A stretch of 64,000 bases of DNA from Emticicia oligotrophica DSM 17448 (GTDB lineage Bacteria; Bacteroidota; Bacteroidia; Cytophagales; Spirosomataceae): positions 1,426,001 through 1,490,000 of the forward strand of contig NC_018748.1 of assembly GCF_000263195.1 (NCBI RefSeq), read 5' to 3'. The stretch's first letter is position 1; every line of letters starts with the position of its first letter. The notes under the pieces were generated by a model. It was not told the origin of the DNA. It was given only the letters and a program-made list of their open reading frames with translations, and made no database searches. The position numbers and the translations under genes were made by a program. Shown one piece after another: positions 1 to 8,748 of the stretch.

Positions 1-99
1 GGGACTTATTTCTATGTTTCACAAGTAACAATTCAGCGATTAGATAAAGCCGATGAAGTTCCGACTACCATCAAGGGTTGGGTAGAATTAATTAAATAA
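1..99 (+). CDS. C-terminal end of a secreted protein, probably CHU_C / T9SS type B sorting domain (partial)
   Basis: Only the last 32 codons lie in the window; the reading frame is open from base 1 to the TAA at 97-99. The residues begin GTYFYVSQVT and end KGWVELIK. A GTYFY strand followed by a closing KG-[WY]-[VI]-x-[LI]-[IL]-[KR] strand is how the gliding-motility-associated C-terminal domain (TIGR04131 family) of Bacteroidota ends. That domain targets large surface proteins to the type IX secretion system. The family call is inference from this short tail; the body of the protein lies outside the window. Confidence 0.5.
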   Translation, partial: GTYFYVSQVTIQRLDKADEVPTTIKGWVELIK

Positions 100-257
100 T
101 TGATAATCAGAAGACAAAATAAAGGTTTTTAATCTGTGCAAATGATACTTTTCTAACCGAATCAGCTATCTTTGCACCCCAATTTGGTATAGTTTTTGAA
201 GTTTTATATAAAAACATCAAATATCGGGTCTAACAAAAACCTTTTTAAGATTACATA

Positions 258-1145
258 ATGAAGAAATTAAGCAATTTTACGGCGAAGATTCTAAACAATT
301 TTACTGATTCTCTTAACAAACCGATGGCTACTTCAATTAGCTCTACTCGCGGGTTTATTATCTCGCTTTTAGTAGGTTTATTCGTAGCAATAGTAGCAAC
401 GGGTGTACAACCTTTCGGCCTTGCTGAATTTAATCATGAATCAAAAACGCTGTTTCTAGCAGGTTTTGGTTTAGTAGCATTTATTGGAATGCTCATTGCT
501 AAATTTATTTTTCCAATTGCTTTACCAAACTTCTACAACGACCAAACTTGGACGGTAGCTCGTCAGATTACTCACCTTACAGTAAGTGTATTCGTTGTTG
601 GAATTTTAATTATGTTTTACGCTCAAGTATTTGCTATCACGCAATTTTCAATTGTCAATATATTAGTAGCTACGGCCATAAGCATAATTCCAGCAGCAGT
701 CATTACTTTCATTCAACAAGGCTTGTTTCATAATAAGTTTACAAGCAATGCCGAGAACATTACAAGCAGCTTAGGTTCAATTAACCCACCTGCAAGCCAA
801 CAGTTATTTCCTGTAATGGTGTTTGGTGAAAGTGGGAAAAAGCTAAGTTTGGTACCCAATCAATTAATTTACGCTGAAACATCTAAAGATTCAACTGATT
901 TTTATTGGCAAAGCTTAATGGGCGTAGAAAAAACAACCATTCAAACGCCACTTTCACAAGTAGAGAAAGAGTTAGCGGCTCACCCACAATTTGTTCGCTT
1001 ACACCGTAATTTTGTAGTAAATATGCGTGGTATTCATAAAGTTGAAGGCAATGCTCGTGGCTATCGTTTACGAATTGCACGAACTAAACATGAAATTCCT
1101 GTTTCAAGAAAGTTTCATAAAAAACTAGAGCAATTAGGTCAATAA
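258..1145 (+). CDS. membrane-anchored LytTR-family DNA-binding regulator
   Basis: A 295-residue protein. The N-terminal half has four hydrophobic segments (about residues 33-53, 65-87, 104-126, 131-153), so it sits in the inner membrane. The C-terminal 100 residues form a LytTR DNA-binding domain. This is recognisable from the sequence RLHRNFVVNM at 247-256 and the following R-G-I-H and IPVSRKF elements, which are the conserved core of LytTR domains. No receiver domain is present, so it is not a classical two-component response regulator. Membrane-LytTR proteins are common in Bacteroidota, but their signals are mostly unknown. The gene stands alone, with a TATCTTTG box at 167-174 as a possible -7 element and a strong terminator just downstream. 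Confidence 0.8.
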   Translation: MKKLSNFTAKILNNFTDSLNKPMATSISSTRGFIISLLVGLFVAIVATGVQPFGLAEFNHESKTLFLAGFGLVAFIGMLIAKFIFPIALPNFYNDQTWTVARQITHLTVSVFVVGILIMFYAQVFAITQFSIVNILVATAISIIPAAVITFIQQGLFHNKFTSNAENITSSLGSINPPASQQLFPVMVFGESGKKLSLVPNQLIYAETSKDSTDFYWQSLMGVEKTTIQTPLSQVEKELAAHPQFVRLHRNFVVNMRGIHKVEGNARGYRLRIARTKHEIPVSRKFHKKLEQLGQ

Positions 1146-1162
1146 TTTATCAAGAGATATAG

Positions 1163-1200
1163 AAAACCCTCAGTTTGTTACATAACGAACTGAGGGTTTT
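1163..1200. terminator. bidirectional intrinsic terminator between LytTR gene and menB
   Basis: An 18-nt inverted repeat (1163-1180 and 1183-1200) pairs with a single G-T position and is flanked by A and T runs. It lies between two convergent genes and can serve both strands. Confidence 0.85.
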
Positions 1201-1226
1201 ATTTTACACTTTTATAAATGTATCAA

Positions 1227-2069
1227 TTATGAATATTTCGGAAATTTATCATAATCAGGTTTACGTTTCTCTAAAAAAGCATCACGACCCTCACGGGCTT
1301 CATCGGTCATATAACCTAAACGAGTAGCCTCTCCAGCAAAAATCTGCTGCCCTACTAAACCATCATCAATCATATTGAAAGCATATTTTAGCATTCGAAT
1401 AGCCATTGGGCTCTTTTCTAAAATCTCTTGTGCCCATTGATAAGCCGTTTCTTCTAATTCTTCATGCGGAATTACGGCATTCACCATCCCCATTTCGAAG
1501 GCTTCTTGTGCCGAATAGTTTCTGCCCAAAAAGAAAATCTCTCTTGCACGTTTTTGTCCTACTTGACGAGCCAAATACGCTGAGCCATAGCCCGCATCAT
1601 AACTGGCTACATTGGCATCTGTCTGCTTGAAAATGGCATGTTCTTTACTAGCTAGCGTCATGTCACATACCACGTGGAGGCTATGCCCACCACCCACTGC
1701 CCAACCAGTAACTACCGCAATGACAGGTTTTGTCATGAAACGAATTTGGCGTTGAACTTCCAAAATATTTAAGCGTCCTACCCCCATTTCGTCTTTATAG
1801 CCATCTTTTCCTCTCGCACGTTGGTCGCCGCCACTACAAAATGCCCAACCACCATCTTTAGGAGAAGGACCTTCTCCCGATAATAATACCACACCAATTG
1901 AAGCGTCATTTCGAGCATCCTCAAAAGCATCAATGAGTTCGAAAACAGTTTTTGGGCGAAATGCATTACGTACCTCTGGGCGATTAAATGCAATACGAGC
2001 TACGCCATTACGCTTCATGTAGGTCAAATCTTTGTATTCTTTGGCAACTTGCCATTCTGGACTGAGCAT
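1227..2069 (-). CDS. menB: 1,4-dihydroxy-2-naphthoyl-CoA synthase (MenB)
   Basis: A 280-residue crotonase-superfamily protein of the length usual for MenB. It converts o-succinylbenzoyl-CoA to 1,4-dihydroxy-2-naphthoyl-CoA in menaquinone synthesis, in the cytoplasm. The diagnostic segment GGWAFCSGGDQRARG (about residues 71-85) carries the oxyanion-hole/active-site loop of MenB rather than of generic enoyl-CoA hydratases. The GWAVGGGHSLHVVCD element follows, as does a C-terminal EGRDAFLEKRKPD tail typical of MenB. It is transcribed leftward, 89 nt downstream of the FAD oxidoreductase gene at 2159-3391, and may be co-transcribed with it. Other men genes are not in the window. Confidence 0.93.
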   Translation of the reverse strand: MLSPEWQVAKEYKDLTYMKRNGVARIAFNRPEVRNAFRPKTVFELIDAFEDARNDASIGVVLLSGEGPSPKDGGWAFCSGGDQRARGKDGYKDEMGVGRLNILEVQRQIRFMTKPVIAVVTGWAVGGGHSLHVVCDMTLASKEHAIFKQTDANVASYDAGYGSAYLARQVGQKRAREIFFLGRNYSAQEAFEMGMVNAVIPHEELEETAYQWAQEILEKSPMAIRMLKYAFNMIDDGLVGQQIFAGEATRLGYMTDEAREGRDAFLEKRKPDYDKFPKYS

Positions 2070-2158
2070 ATTCGGTTAATGTATATTTTAAAATGAGTAA
2101 TGTAAAAATTGTTTTCGCCCCAAAATCATCATTTAATATTAGAAATGATAAATTTTAA

Positions 2159-3391
2159 TTATTCCATAATCATCTGTGCTACTTCACGACCAGTTTTCAT
2201 AGCAGCATTGAGCGATGGATAGGCCAAGTAATCGCCGCAGCGATAAAGATTACCGCTTAGTTTTAATTGCTGAACTTCATCACCTGCTCGGTATTGCACC
2301 AATGATTCTGGGATATGGTAAGTTTTTAAGTGCTTCCAAACGTTTACTTGAGCACCAAACCACTCGAATAATTCACGTTTGATTCGGTTCGTTAGGTTAC
2401 GTTCATCTAATTTTTCTAAACCTTGTGTACTTACCGAAATCAATGTTTTGCCACCCTGACCATAATGCGAGGAAATATCACTCGGTACACATACATTATG
2501 CACGACACTCTTACGATTTGGATTCAAGGCTATAAATTTTTGTCCTTTCAACGGCGAAACTTCGGCTGAAAAATACGTACAGGTTGTTGTATTATATGCC
2601 CGTTCGGTGTTTTCACCTAAAAGTTCATCGCTTGTTTTAGGGTCAGTTGCTACCACAATTCTATCGGCTGTAATTACCTCACCCCCATCTAAAAATAATT
2701 GGTTTCCTTCAAAACCTTTCACACGTGCATTTTTACGAATACTAATTTTGGGCAACATCTCAGCAATTTGTTCAGGAATAGCCTGCATTCCTTCGGCGGG
2801 GATTGCGGCATCGCCTTTAAAAAATTGCTTAAATACAAACTGAAAGAAATTGCTTGAAGTAGCCAATTCATTTTCAAGAAATACACCCCCAAAAAATGGT
2901 TTGAAGAAATTATTAATCATTTTATCGCTCCAACCGTAGCTTCTTAAAAACGAAAGGGTATCAGTAGCATTCATATTGAAAATTTCATCCTCTGAAATTT
3001 CGGCTAATTCATTGGCAAATTTTCTTATTTTCAATTTATCACTAAGCGTACCAACCGATGAAAATGCCATTGTTAGATATGCCATTTTATTCTTGAAAGG
3101 GTTTTCCATTTTCATAAATCCCTTTTCAGTTTTTATCATAGCCCCAGAATTAAAATATCTTAAATCAAGGTTACTATAATTAAGTATTTTCTTTGCTTCT
3201 GGATAATTTGTTAATAAAATTTGAAAGCCCCTATCAAGTAAAAAACCATCTACATTATCGGTTCTTACACGCCCTCCTAAGGCATCTGAGCCTTCAAGTA
3301 ATAGAAAACTATAGCCTTTTTCATTCAAATATTTTGCACAGGTTAACCCCGATATTCCACCACCGATAATAACAGTTGAAAAATCATTCAT
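2159..3391 (-). CDS. FAD-dependent amine oxidase/desaturase-type oxidoreductase
   Basis: A 410-residue flavoprotein. A Rossmann FAD-binding motif, VIIGGGISGLTCA, is at the N-terminus (residues about 7-19), followed by LLLEGSDALGGRVRT, the second half of the dinucleotide-binding signature of the amino-oxidase / phytoene-desaturase superfamily. A C-terminal FAD motif, LYRCGDYLAYPSLNAAMKTG, completes the fold. No signal peptide or membrane segment is evident. Plant and bacterial homologues of this type are usually annotated as protoporphyrinogen-oxidase-like or amine oxidase; the substrate cannot be assigned here. It lies upstream of menB on the same strand, which may mean a shared transcript but does not prove a quinone role. 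Confidence 0.75.
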   Translation of the reverse strand: MNDFSTVIIGGGISGLTCAKYLNEKGYSFLLLEGSDALGGRVRTDNVDGFLLDRGFQILLTNYPEAKKILNYSNLDLRYFNSGAMIKTEKGFMKMENPFKNKMAYLTMAFSSVGTLSDKLKIRKFANELAEISEDEIFNMNATDTLSFLRSYGWSDKMINNFFKPFFGGVFLENELATSSNFFQFVFKQFFKGDAAIPAEGMQAIPEQIAEMLPKISIRKNARVKGFEGNQLFLDGGEVITADRIVVATDPKTSDELLGENTERAYNTTTCTYFSAEVSPLKGQKFIALNPNRKSVVHNVCVPSDISSHYGQGGKTLISVSTQGLEKLDERNLTNRIKRELFEWFGAQVNVWKHLKTYHIPESLVQYRAGDEVQQLKLSGNLYRCGDYLAYPSLNAAMKTGREVAQMIME

Positions 3392-3616
3392 AAACTTTTA
3401 TGGTAGGTTTGACGTTTTTAAATTAAAAGTTTTGAAAATTCGAATTTAAAGCCCTATTTTGTCTTTAATATCCACAAATATACCATCTTGTAAGTTACAA
3501 ATCATGCTTGGCTATCTGAATTTCTTTTAGCTTAACATTCACAAGAGGTATTTTGTTAGCGTACAATACAAAAACCATTATACTGGAAACAGTAGTTAGA
3601 ATTTTTAATTGAAAGA

Positions 3617-4390
3617 ATGAATTACGAAGTAAAACACGAAGGCGAGTTTAAATACATTGATGAAGGTCAAGGCGATACTTTATTGATTTTACACGGGCTT
3701 TTTGGAGCATTGAGTAACTTTGATGATGTAATCGAAGGTTTCAAACACCGTTGTAGAATAGTAATACCTGTAATGCCTATTTATGATATGCCCATGCGTG
3801 AGGCAAGTTTAGAAGGTTTACGGGCTTTTATCGAACGCTTCGTTACATATAAAGAACTCAAGGATTTTATCATTCTTGGTAACTCGCTTGGTGGCCATGT
3901 TGGTCTTCTTTATACACTTTCACACCAAGAGAATATCAAGGCATTGGTACTTACCGGTAGTTCGGGGCTATTCGAAAACACCATGGGGGGCTCGTTTCCT
4001 AAACGTGGTAGTTACGAATATATCAAGGAACGAGTAGCTTATACTTTCTACGACCCAAACACCGCAACAAAAGAATTAATTGACGAATGTTTTGAAATTA
4101 CATCGAGCATTCCGAAATGTATGAATATTGTGCAAATTGCCAAATCAGCTCAACGACACAATATGTCGAAAGAGATTCAAAGCATATATGTAAAAACTTG
4201 CTTAATTTGGGGGCTTAATGATACCATTACCCCTCCGCATGTAGGTTTCGAATTTAATCGACTCATAAAAAACTCTGAGCTCTACTTTATTGACAAATGC
4301 TGCCATGCCCCAATGATGGAGCGTCCAGCAGAATTTAATGTTTATCTTGAGAAATTTCTTGATAAAATTCAGGCTGAAGTAGCTGTTTAA
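3617..4390 (+). CDS. alpha/beta-hydrolase fold protein
   Basis: A 257-residue cytoplasmic hydrolase. A catalytic triad can be proposed: Ser90 in the nucleophile elbow GNSLGG, Asp202 in WGLNDTITPP, and His230 in CCHAPMMERP. The oxyanion HG motif is LHGLFG (residues 25-30). The order and spacing fit the standard alpha/beta-hydrolase fold, but this superfamily covers esterases, haloalkane dehalogenases and C-C hydrolases, so no substrate is assigned. The gene is followed after 35 nt by a CBS-domain gene on the same strand, a likely two-gene operon that ends at the 5089-5122 terminator. Confidence 0.85.
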   Translation: MNYEVKHEGEFKYIDEGQGDTLLILHGLFGALSNFDDVIEGFKHRCRIVIPVMPIYDMPMREASLEGLRAFIERFVTYKELKDFIILGNSLGGHVGLLYTLSHQENIKALVLTGSSGLFENTMGGSFPKRGSYEYIKERVAYTFYDPNTATKELIDECFEITSSIPKCMNIVQIAKSAQRHNMSKEIQSIYVKTCLIWGLNDTITPPHVGFEFNRLIKNSELYFIDKCCHAPMMERPAEFNVYLEKFLDKIQAEVAV

Positions 4391-4425
4391 CGATTTTATT
4401 AAACTATTTAGATATTTCATTTTCA

Positions 4426-5085
4426 ATGACAATTACCGAAATTATCAACCACGATTTGCCTGTTTTGAAGCCCTCTGATAGTGTTGGAGATGCTTTGAAT
4501 TGGATGGAAGAAAACCGTATTGGGCAATTAATTGTAGTCGATGCGGGAAAATATGCAGGAATTGTCAGTGAAGATATCTTGATGGATTATGATGAAGATA
4601 TGCCATTAGCTGATGTAATGCTTCAATTTTCAGAAATTACAATCAATGATTCTCAGCATATTTACGAATCACTAGGCCTCCTCTCGAAATATCATTTACA
4701 AGTACTTGCAGTTTTAGATGAAGAACAAAACTTTATAGGTCTTGTAGCTGCAACCGATGTTTACAACAAATTTGCTGAACTACTCGGTAGCCAAGAACCA
4801 GGGGCGGTTTTGGTTGTTTCAATCAAAAACCGTGATTATTCATTGGCCGAAATTAGTCGTTTGATAGAATCAGATAACGCTAAAGTACTTAGTAGTTATT
4901 TTTCGGGTAATACTTTCAATGACTCGGCAACTCTTACGCTTAAAATTAATCGAGAAAGCATCAACTCTATCATAGCCACTCTCGAAAGATTTGGTTATAC
5001 AGTAGAAGCTAGCTATGCCCACGAGCCCATCGATAGCATTGAGCAAGAACGGTATGATTTACTAATGAAATATTTAAGTATATAA
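4426..5085 (+). CDS. CBS-domain pair protein (AcuB-like)
   Basis: A 219-residue cytoplasmic protein. Residues about 5-60 and 65-120 form two CBS motifs; GLVAATDVYNKFAELLG is a typical end of the second. CBS pairs bind adenine nucleotides and act as energy-state sensors. The C-terminal half (about 130-195, beginning GAVLVVSIKNRDYSLAEISRLI) resembles an ACT-like fold as in AcuB proteins; this is inference. It forms a probable operon with the hydrolase upstream. No catalytic domain is present, so it most likely regulates an unidentified partner. Confidence 0.8.
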   Translation: MTITEIINHDLPVLKPSDSVGDALNWMEENRIGQLIVVDAGKYAGIVSEDILMDYDEDMPLADVMLQFSEITINDSQHIYESLGLLSKYHLQVLAVLDEEQNFIGLVAATDVYNKFAELLGSQEPGAVLVVSIKNRDYSLAEISRLIESDNAKVLSSYFSGNTFNDSATLTLKINRESINSIIATLERFGYTVEASYAHEPIDSIEQERYDLLMKYLSI

Positions 5086-5088
5086 ATG

Positions 5089-5122
5089 AAAAGGCTAAGA
5101 TTTGAAAATCTTAGCCTTTTTT
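5089..5122. terminator. intrinsic terminator after CBS gene
   Basis: Arms 5089-5103 and 5106-5120 (AAAAGGCTAAGATTT and its complement) are separated by 2 nt and followed by a T run. It lies between convergent genes, so it may stop transcription from both sides. Confidence 0.85.
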
Positions 5123-5143
5123 ATAAAACTCCACCTATTTTTC

Positions 5144-6358
5144 TTAGACTTTATCTTTATTCAGTGTTCTCACAATTAATAATAAACTTAATAAACTGAG
5201 CACTGCTGCCGCCATAAAAGGTGCACCCGGAAAATAAATAGGAGCTCCTTTTTCGGTAAACTTATAAAAAAGAGAAGTCATCAAAATTGGGCCGATAATG
5301 GCTGCTACACTATTTAAACTTGTCAGTGAACCTTGCAATTCTCCTTGTTCGTTGGCAGGAATTTGAGTAGAAATAATACCTTGCATAGCAGGCCCTGCTA
5401 AACCACCCAACGAAAATGGCACCATAATGGCATACATCATCCAACCTTGATTGGCAAAAGCATAAGTAATCGAACAAATAATTGTAAACATAAAGCCAAT
5501 ATATATTGAATTCTTTGCCCCTAATTTCGGAATAGCCACTCGCGTAAGTCCACCTTGTACTAAAGCAATCATACAACCAATGAATGTCAGTGACCAACCT
5601 ATTTCTTGATTCGTCCAATTAAACTTTTCTTTTACATAATATGACCAAGTTCCTTGAGTTGAAAAATTGGCAATATAAACCAAAAACAATGCCGCAACCA
5701 AGCCAATCAACATTGGGAAACGGCGTAAATTCAATAAAGCACCCACAGGATTTGCTCTTTTCCAATCAAATTTACGGCGATTTTCAAGCTTTAGTGATTC
5801 TGGTAAAATAAAGAATCCATAAAGCCAGTTTATCAGTGTTAAGACGCCCGACACCATAAATGGTACACGAGTACCGAAATCACTCGCTAAACCACCAATA
5901 ATTGGCCCAATGATAAAACCTAAGCCAAATGCCGCTCCAATCATACCAAAATTTTGGGCTCTTTTCTCTGGAGTACTAATATCGGCCATATACGCTGCAG
6001 CAGTTGTGAAACTTGCTCCCATCACCCCAGCAATCAAACGTCCTACAAATAACCACTCAATTGTGGGAGCAAAGATTAGCAATACATAATCAAGGCCAAA
6101 GCCAAATAATGAAGCCAATAAAACGGGTCTTCTACCATATTGGTCGCTCAATCCACCCACTATAGGTGAGCATATAAATTGCATAACGGAATAAGCCGCA
6201 AATAAAAATCCACCATAACGTGCAGCTCCACTAACATCAGTATGAGCTAATTCAGAAATCAACGAAGGCATTACGGGAATAATTATCCCAAACCCTATCG
6301 AATCAATCAACATTGTGATGAATATGAAAATGGTTGCTGCATTTCTTTTATCAGACAT
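5144..6358 (-). CDS. MFS transporter of the TCR/Tet (TetA-like) type
   Basis: A 404-residue inner-membrane transporter with about 12 hydrophobic segments. The first helix contains DSIGFGIIIPVMP, and loop 2-3 carries an MFS motif A variant, GGLSDQYGRRPVLLAS. A GPIIGG motif C in helix 5 is characteristic of drug:H+ antiporters. Overall it resembles the TetA group, but that group in environmental Bacteroidota is large, and sequence alone does not show tetracycline export. It is a single gene with its own upstream region at 6359-6662. Confidence 0.85.
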   Translation of the reverse strand: MSDKRNAATIFIFITMLIDSIGFGIIIPVMPSLISELAHTDVSGAARYGGFLFAAYSVMQFICSPIVGGLSDQYGRRPVLLASLFGFGLDYVLLIFAPTIEWLFVGRLIAGVMGASFTTAAAYMADISTPEKRAQNFGMIGAAFGLGFIIGPIIGGLASDFGTRVPFMVSGVLTLINWLYGFFILPESLKLENRRKFDWKRANPVGALLNLRRFPMLIGLVAALFLVYIANFSTQGTWSYYVKEKFNWTNQEIGWSLTFIGCMIALVQGGLTRVAIPKLGAKNSIYIGFMFTIICSITYAFANQGWMMYAIMVPFSLGGLAGPAMQGIISTQIPANEQGELQGSLTSLNSVAAIIGPILMTSLFYKFTEKGAPIYFPGAPFMAAAVLSLLSLLLIVRTLNKDKV

Positions 6359-6662
6359 ATTTTATAGTTTTTGTTCTTTAGTTTTTAGTTATTCTTCAAT
6401 CTCATGGTTTTTCCAAACAAATACTCATCAAATAGCATCTACTTTTTTAATCGTATCTAGTCATATAGTGATAGTATCTAAAAAATACTTTTCCCACGTA
6501 GAAAGTCTCTCTGAGCGAATGTAAGTAATTGGATTTAGAGTGATTACCTAAAATTTTGCTCTTTCTCTTATTCAGTAATTTTGTGCTTTAGGAATACTTA
6601 AACGCAAGTTAATCACAACTTTCCAAATCTCATGACATTTGATTTGAGTAATTATAAAAACA
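6359..6662. other. intergenic region between MFS gene and tuf
   Basis: No open reading frame of convincing coding character is visible. The left part must hold the promoter of the leftward MFS gene. On the + strand there is a promoter-like pair, TTTG at 6555-6558 and TAATTTTG at 6576-6583. Its 17-nt spacer is shorter than the 19-20 nt seen at the clear promoters in this window. A transcript from there would run about 100 nt into the 6663-6690 hairpin. Confidence 0.35.
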
Positions 6663-6690
6663 AAAAGCGTTCTCTTTCGAGAACGCTTTT
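6663..6690 (-). terminator. intrinsic terminator of tuf operon
   Basis: Perfect 12-bp stem (6663-6674 / 6679-6690, AAAAGCGTTCTC) with a TTTC loop. Read leftward, it is followed by a long T-rich tract. It sits about 30 nt past the tuf stop codon. Confidence 0.9.
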
Positions 6691-6719
6691 CTATATGAAT
6701 ATCTATTAATCTTGGAAGA

Positions 6720-7907
6720 TTAAGCGATGATTTCAGTTACCTGACCAGCACCTACTGTACGGCCACCTTCACGAATCGCGAAACGAAGACCTTTGTCCAT
6801 CGCGATAGCGTTGATTAATTTCACCTCAATAGTGATATTATCACCAGGCATAACCATTTCTACTCCAGCTGGTAACGTGATTTCACCAGTTACGTCAGTT
6901 GTACGGAAGTAGAATTGAGGACGGTATTTGTTAAAGAATGGCGTGTGACGACCACCTTCTTCTTTGCTCAATACGTAAACCTCAGCTTTGAAGTGATTGT
7001 GAGGCTTAACTGAACCTGGCTTACAGATAACCATACCACGCTTGATATCAGTTTTCTCAATACCACGAAGCAATAAACCTACGTTATCACCAGCTTCTCC
7101 ACGGTCAAGGATTTTACGGAACATCTCAACACCAGTTACAACTGATTTTAAGTTTTCAGCACCCATACCTAAGATTTCAACTGGCTCACCAGAGTTGATA
7201 ACACCTGTTTCAATACGACCTGTTGCTACAGTACCACGACCTGTGATAGAGAACACGTCTTCAACTGGCATCAAGAATGGTTTGTCTGTTGCACGTGGAG
7301 GAAGTGGAATCCAAGTGTCAACAGCTTCCATCAATTGCTCGATAGTTGCTACCCACTTAGCATCTCCGTTCAAACCACCAAGAGCAGAACCTTGAATTAC
7401 TGGGATATTATCACCGTCGAATTTGTAGAATGACAACAATTCGCGGATTTCCATTTCTACTAACTCTAATAATTCTGGGTCATCAACCATATCCACTTTG
7501 TTCATGAATACAACAAGTTGAGGAACACCTACCTGACGAGCAAGAAGGATGTGCTCACGAGTTTGTGGCATCGGACCGTCAGTAGCAGCAACTACAAGGA
7601 TAGCACCGTCCATCTGAGCAGCACCAGTTACCATGTTCTTAACGTAGTCAGCGTGACCAGGACAGTCAACGTGTGCATAGTGACGGTTCGCTGTTGCATA
7701 TTCTACGTGAGCAGTATTGATAGTAATACCACGCTCTTTTTCTTCAGGAGCATTGTCAATTGACGAGAAATCTCTTTTCTCTGCCAAACCTTTCTCTGCA
7801 AGTACTTTTGTGATGGCAGCCGTCAAAGTAGTTTTACCGTGGTCAACGTGACCGATGGTACCAATGTTTACGTGAGGCTTACTACGGTCAAAATTCTCTT
7901 TTGCCAT
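6720..7907 (-). CDS. tuf: elongation factor Tu
   Basis: A 395-residue EF-Tu, full length. It is the GTPase that delivers aminoacyl-tRNA to the ribosome. G1 motif GHVDHGKT is at residues 19-26, G3 is DCPGH, and G4 is NKVD. The switch I region contains [12 protein letters not shown], and the second and third beta-barrel domains are intact. The gene is the last in a leftward unit preceded by tRNA-Thr, tRNA-Gly and tRNA-Tyr. This order, tRNA-Tyr-Gly-Thr-tuf, is an old bacterial arrangement. Here a terminator follows directly and the tRNA-Trp, secE and nusG genes that often come next are absent. Confidence 0.98.
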   Translation of the reverse strand: MAKENFDRSKPHVNIGTIGHVDHGKTTLTAAITKVLAEKGLAEKRDFSSIDNAPEEKERGITINTAHVEYATANRHYAHVDCPGHADYVKNMVTGAAQMDGAILVVAATDGPMPQTREHILLARQVGVPQLVVFMNKVDMVDDPELLELVEMEIRELLSFYKFDGDNIPVIQGSALGGLNGDAKWVATIEQLMEAVDTWIPLPPRATDKPFLMPVEDVFSITGRGTVATGRIETGVINSGEPVEILGMGAENLKSVVTGVEMFRKILDRGEAGDNVGLLLRGIEKTDIKRGMVICKPGSVKPHNHFKAEVYVLSKEEGGRHTPFFNKYRPQFYFRTTDVTGEITLPAGVEMVMPGDNITIEVKLINAIAMDKGLRFAIREGGRTVGAGQVTEIIA

Positions 7908-8037
7908 GATTGATAAAGTCTATTATTGTTGTTCTTATATACTTAATTTAAAACTAATGCTTAATTTGGTTCTTGAAATCCTATCTGGACTCAAAATTTG
8001 GTAAGAAGTTCCTTAAAGTTAATTTAAGAAAGAAAAG

Positions 8038-8110
<73 letters not shown>

Positions 8111-8196
8111 TTTCAGTGAGCAGCTACGAGCGAAACAGCAATCAATCGGACCTGAAGATTAACAACTGTCATATTGTTAACTGTTTACTTACTAAG

Positions 8197-8269
8197 AGCG
8201 GGAGACGGGGCTCGAACCCGCCACCTATAGCTTGGAAGGCTATCGCTCTACCAAATGAGCTACTCCCGC
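8197..8269 (-). tRNA. tRNA-Gly (TCC)
   Basis: A 73-nt cloverleaf. Acceptor GCGGGAG pairs with CTCCCGC, anticodon stem-loop ATAGC-CTTCCAA-GCTAT (anticodon TCC), and T arm GGCGGGTTCGAGCCCCGTC. Second tRNA of the Tyr-Gly-Thr-tuf unit. Confidence 0.95.
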
Positions 8270-8291
8270 TTGGAATCATTAAAGTAAAGAG

Positions 8292-8374
8292 TGGGGGCGG
8301 ATGGATTCGAACCACCGTAAGCATACGCTAGCAGATTTACAGTCTGCCCCATTTGGCCACTCTGGTACACCCCC
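8292..8374 (-). tRNA. tRNA-Tyr (GTA)
   Basis: An 83-nt class II tRNA with a long variable arm. Acceptor GGGGGTG pairs with CGCCCCC (one G-T), and the anticodon loop is CTGTAAA (anticodon GTA). It is the first gene of the tuf unit, 56 nt from the promoter's predicted start. Confidence 0.95.
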
Positions 8375-8435
8375 TTGTTAAATTTCTTCCCTTTTCTTAA
8401 CGAGTCTTTTGTTGTGAACTCGTTGAATCGGAGTG

Positions 8436-8466
8436 CAAAATTATATTGTTTTTTTGTTTTGTCAAA
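8436..8466 (-). promoter_or_regulatory. Bacteroidota-type promoter of the tRNA-Tyr-Gly-Thr-tuf unit
   Basis: On the minus strand, TTTG (8466-8463) is followed after 19 nt by TAATTTTG (8443-8436). This matches the -33/-7 consensus TTTG-N19/21-TAnnTTTG of Bacteroidota primary sigma factor promoters. Transcription would start near 8430. A 7-bp hairpin (8399-8405 / 8418-8424) lies in the leader before tRNA-Tyr. The rest of 8467-8690 is AT-rich and I see no gene in it. Confidence 0.75.
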
Positions 8467-8692
8467 TAGTTGAGCAACTTTTTTTTATTTTTTTTTTATT
8501 TTTATTTCCCCTCTAACTAAGCTATCTAATACAAAACTTTATAAATCCACTGATAGACAATTATTTATGTAAAATACATCTAGCATAATTATCCATAAAT
8601 CATTCCGAATTTATAACTATTTTTAATATGGAATATTTATTCAGTAGCCTTGCAAGAAGGGAATATTTTCTAAAAGCTTAAGTTGACATTTG

Positions 8693-8726
8693 AAAAATAA
8701 AAAGGCTATCCCAAAAAGATAGCCTT
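8693..8726 (-). terminator. intrinsic terminator after the beta-barrel gene
   Basis: Stem 8702-8710 / 8718-8726 (AAGGCTATC). Read leftward, it is followed by a T-rich tract at 8703-8693. It ends the leftward sigma / anti-sigma-like / barrel unit. Confidence 0.8.
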
Positions 8727-8748
8727 AATACTTCGAAACTAATGCATT

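Noticed and set aside
5144-6358. Tetracycline resistance gene
   Set aside because: The sequence is TetA-like in motifs only. Related environmental transporters carry the same motifs, and there is no TetR regulator or mobile context.
7042-7395. Long open frames opposite tuf, lon, hsdR and the giant gene
   Set aside because: They are in antisense register to well-supported genes, lack recognisable domains and have compositions expected of shadow frames.
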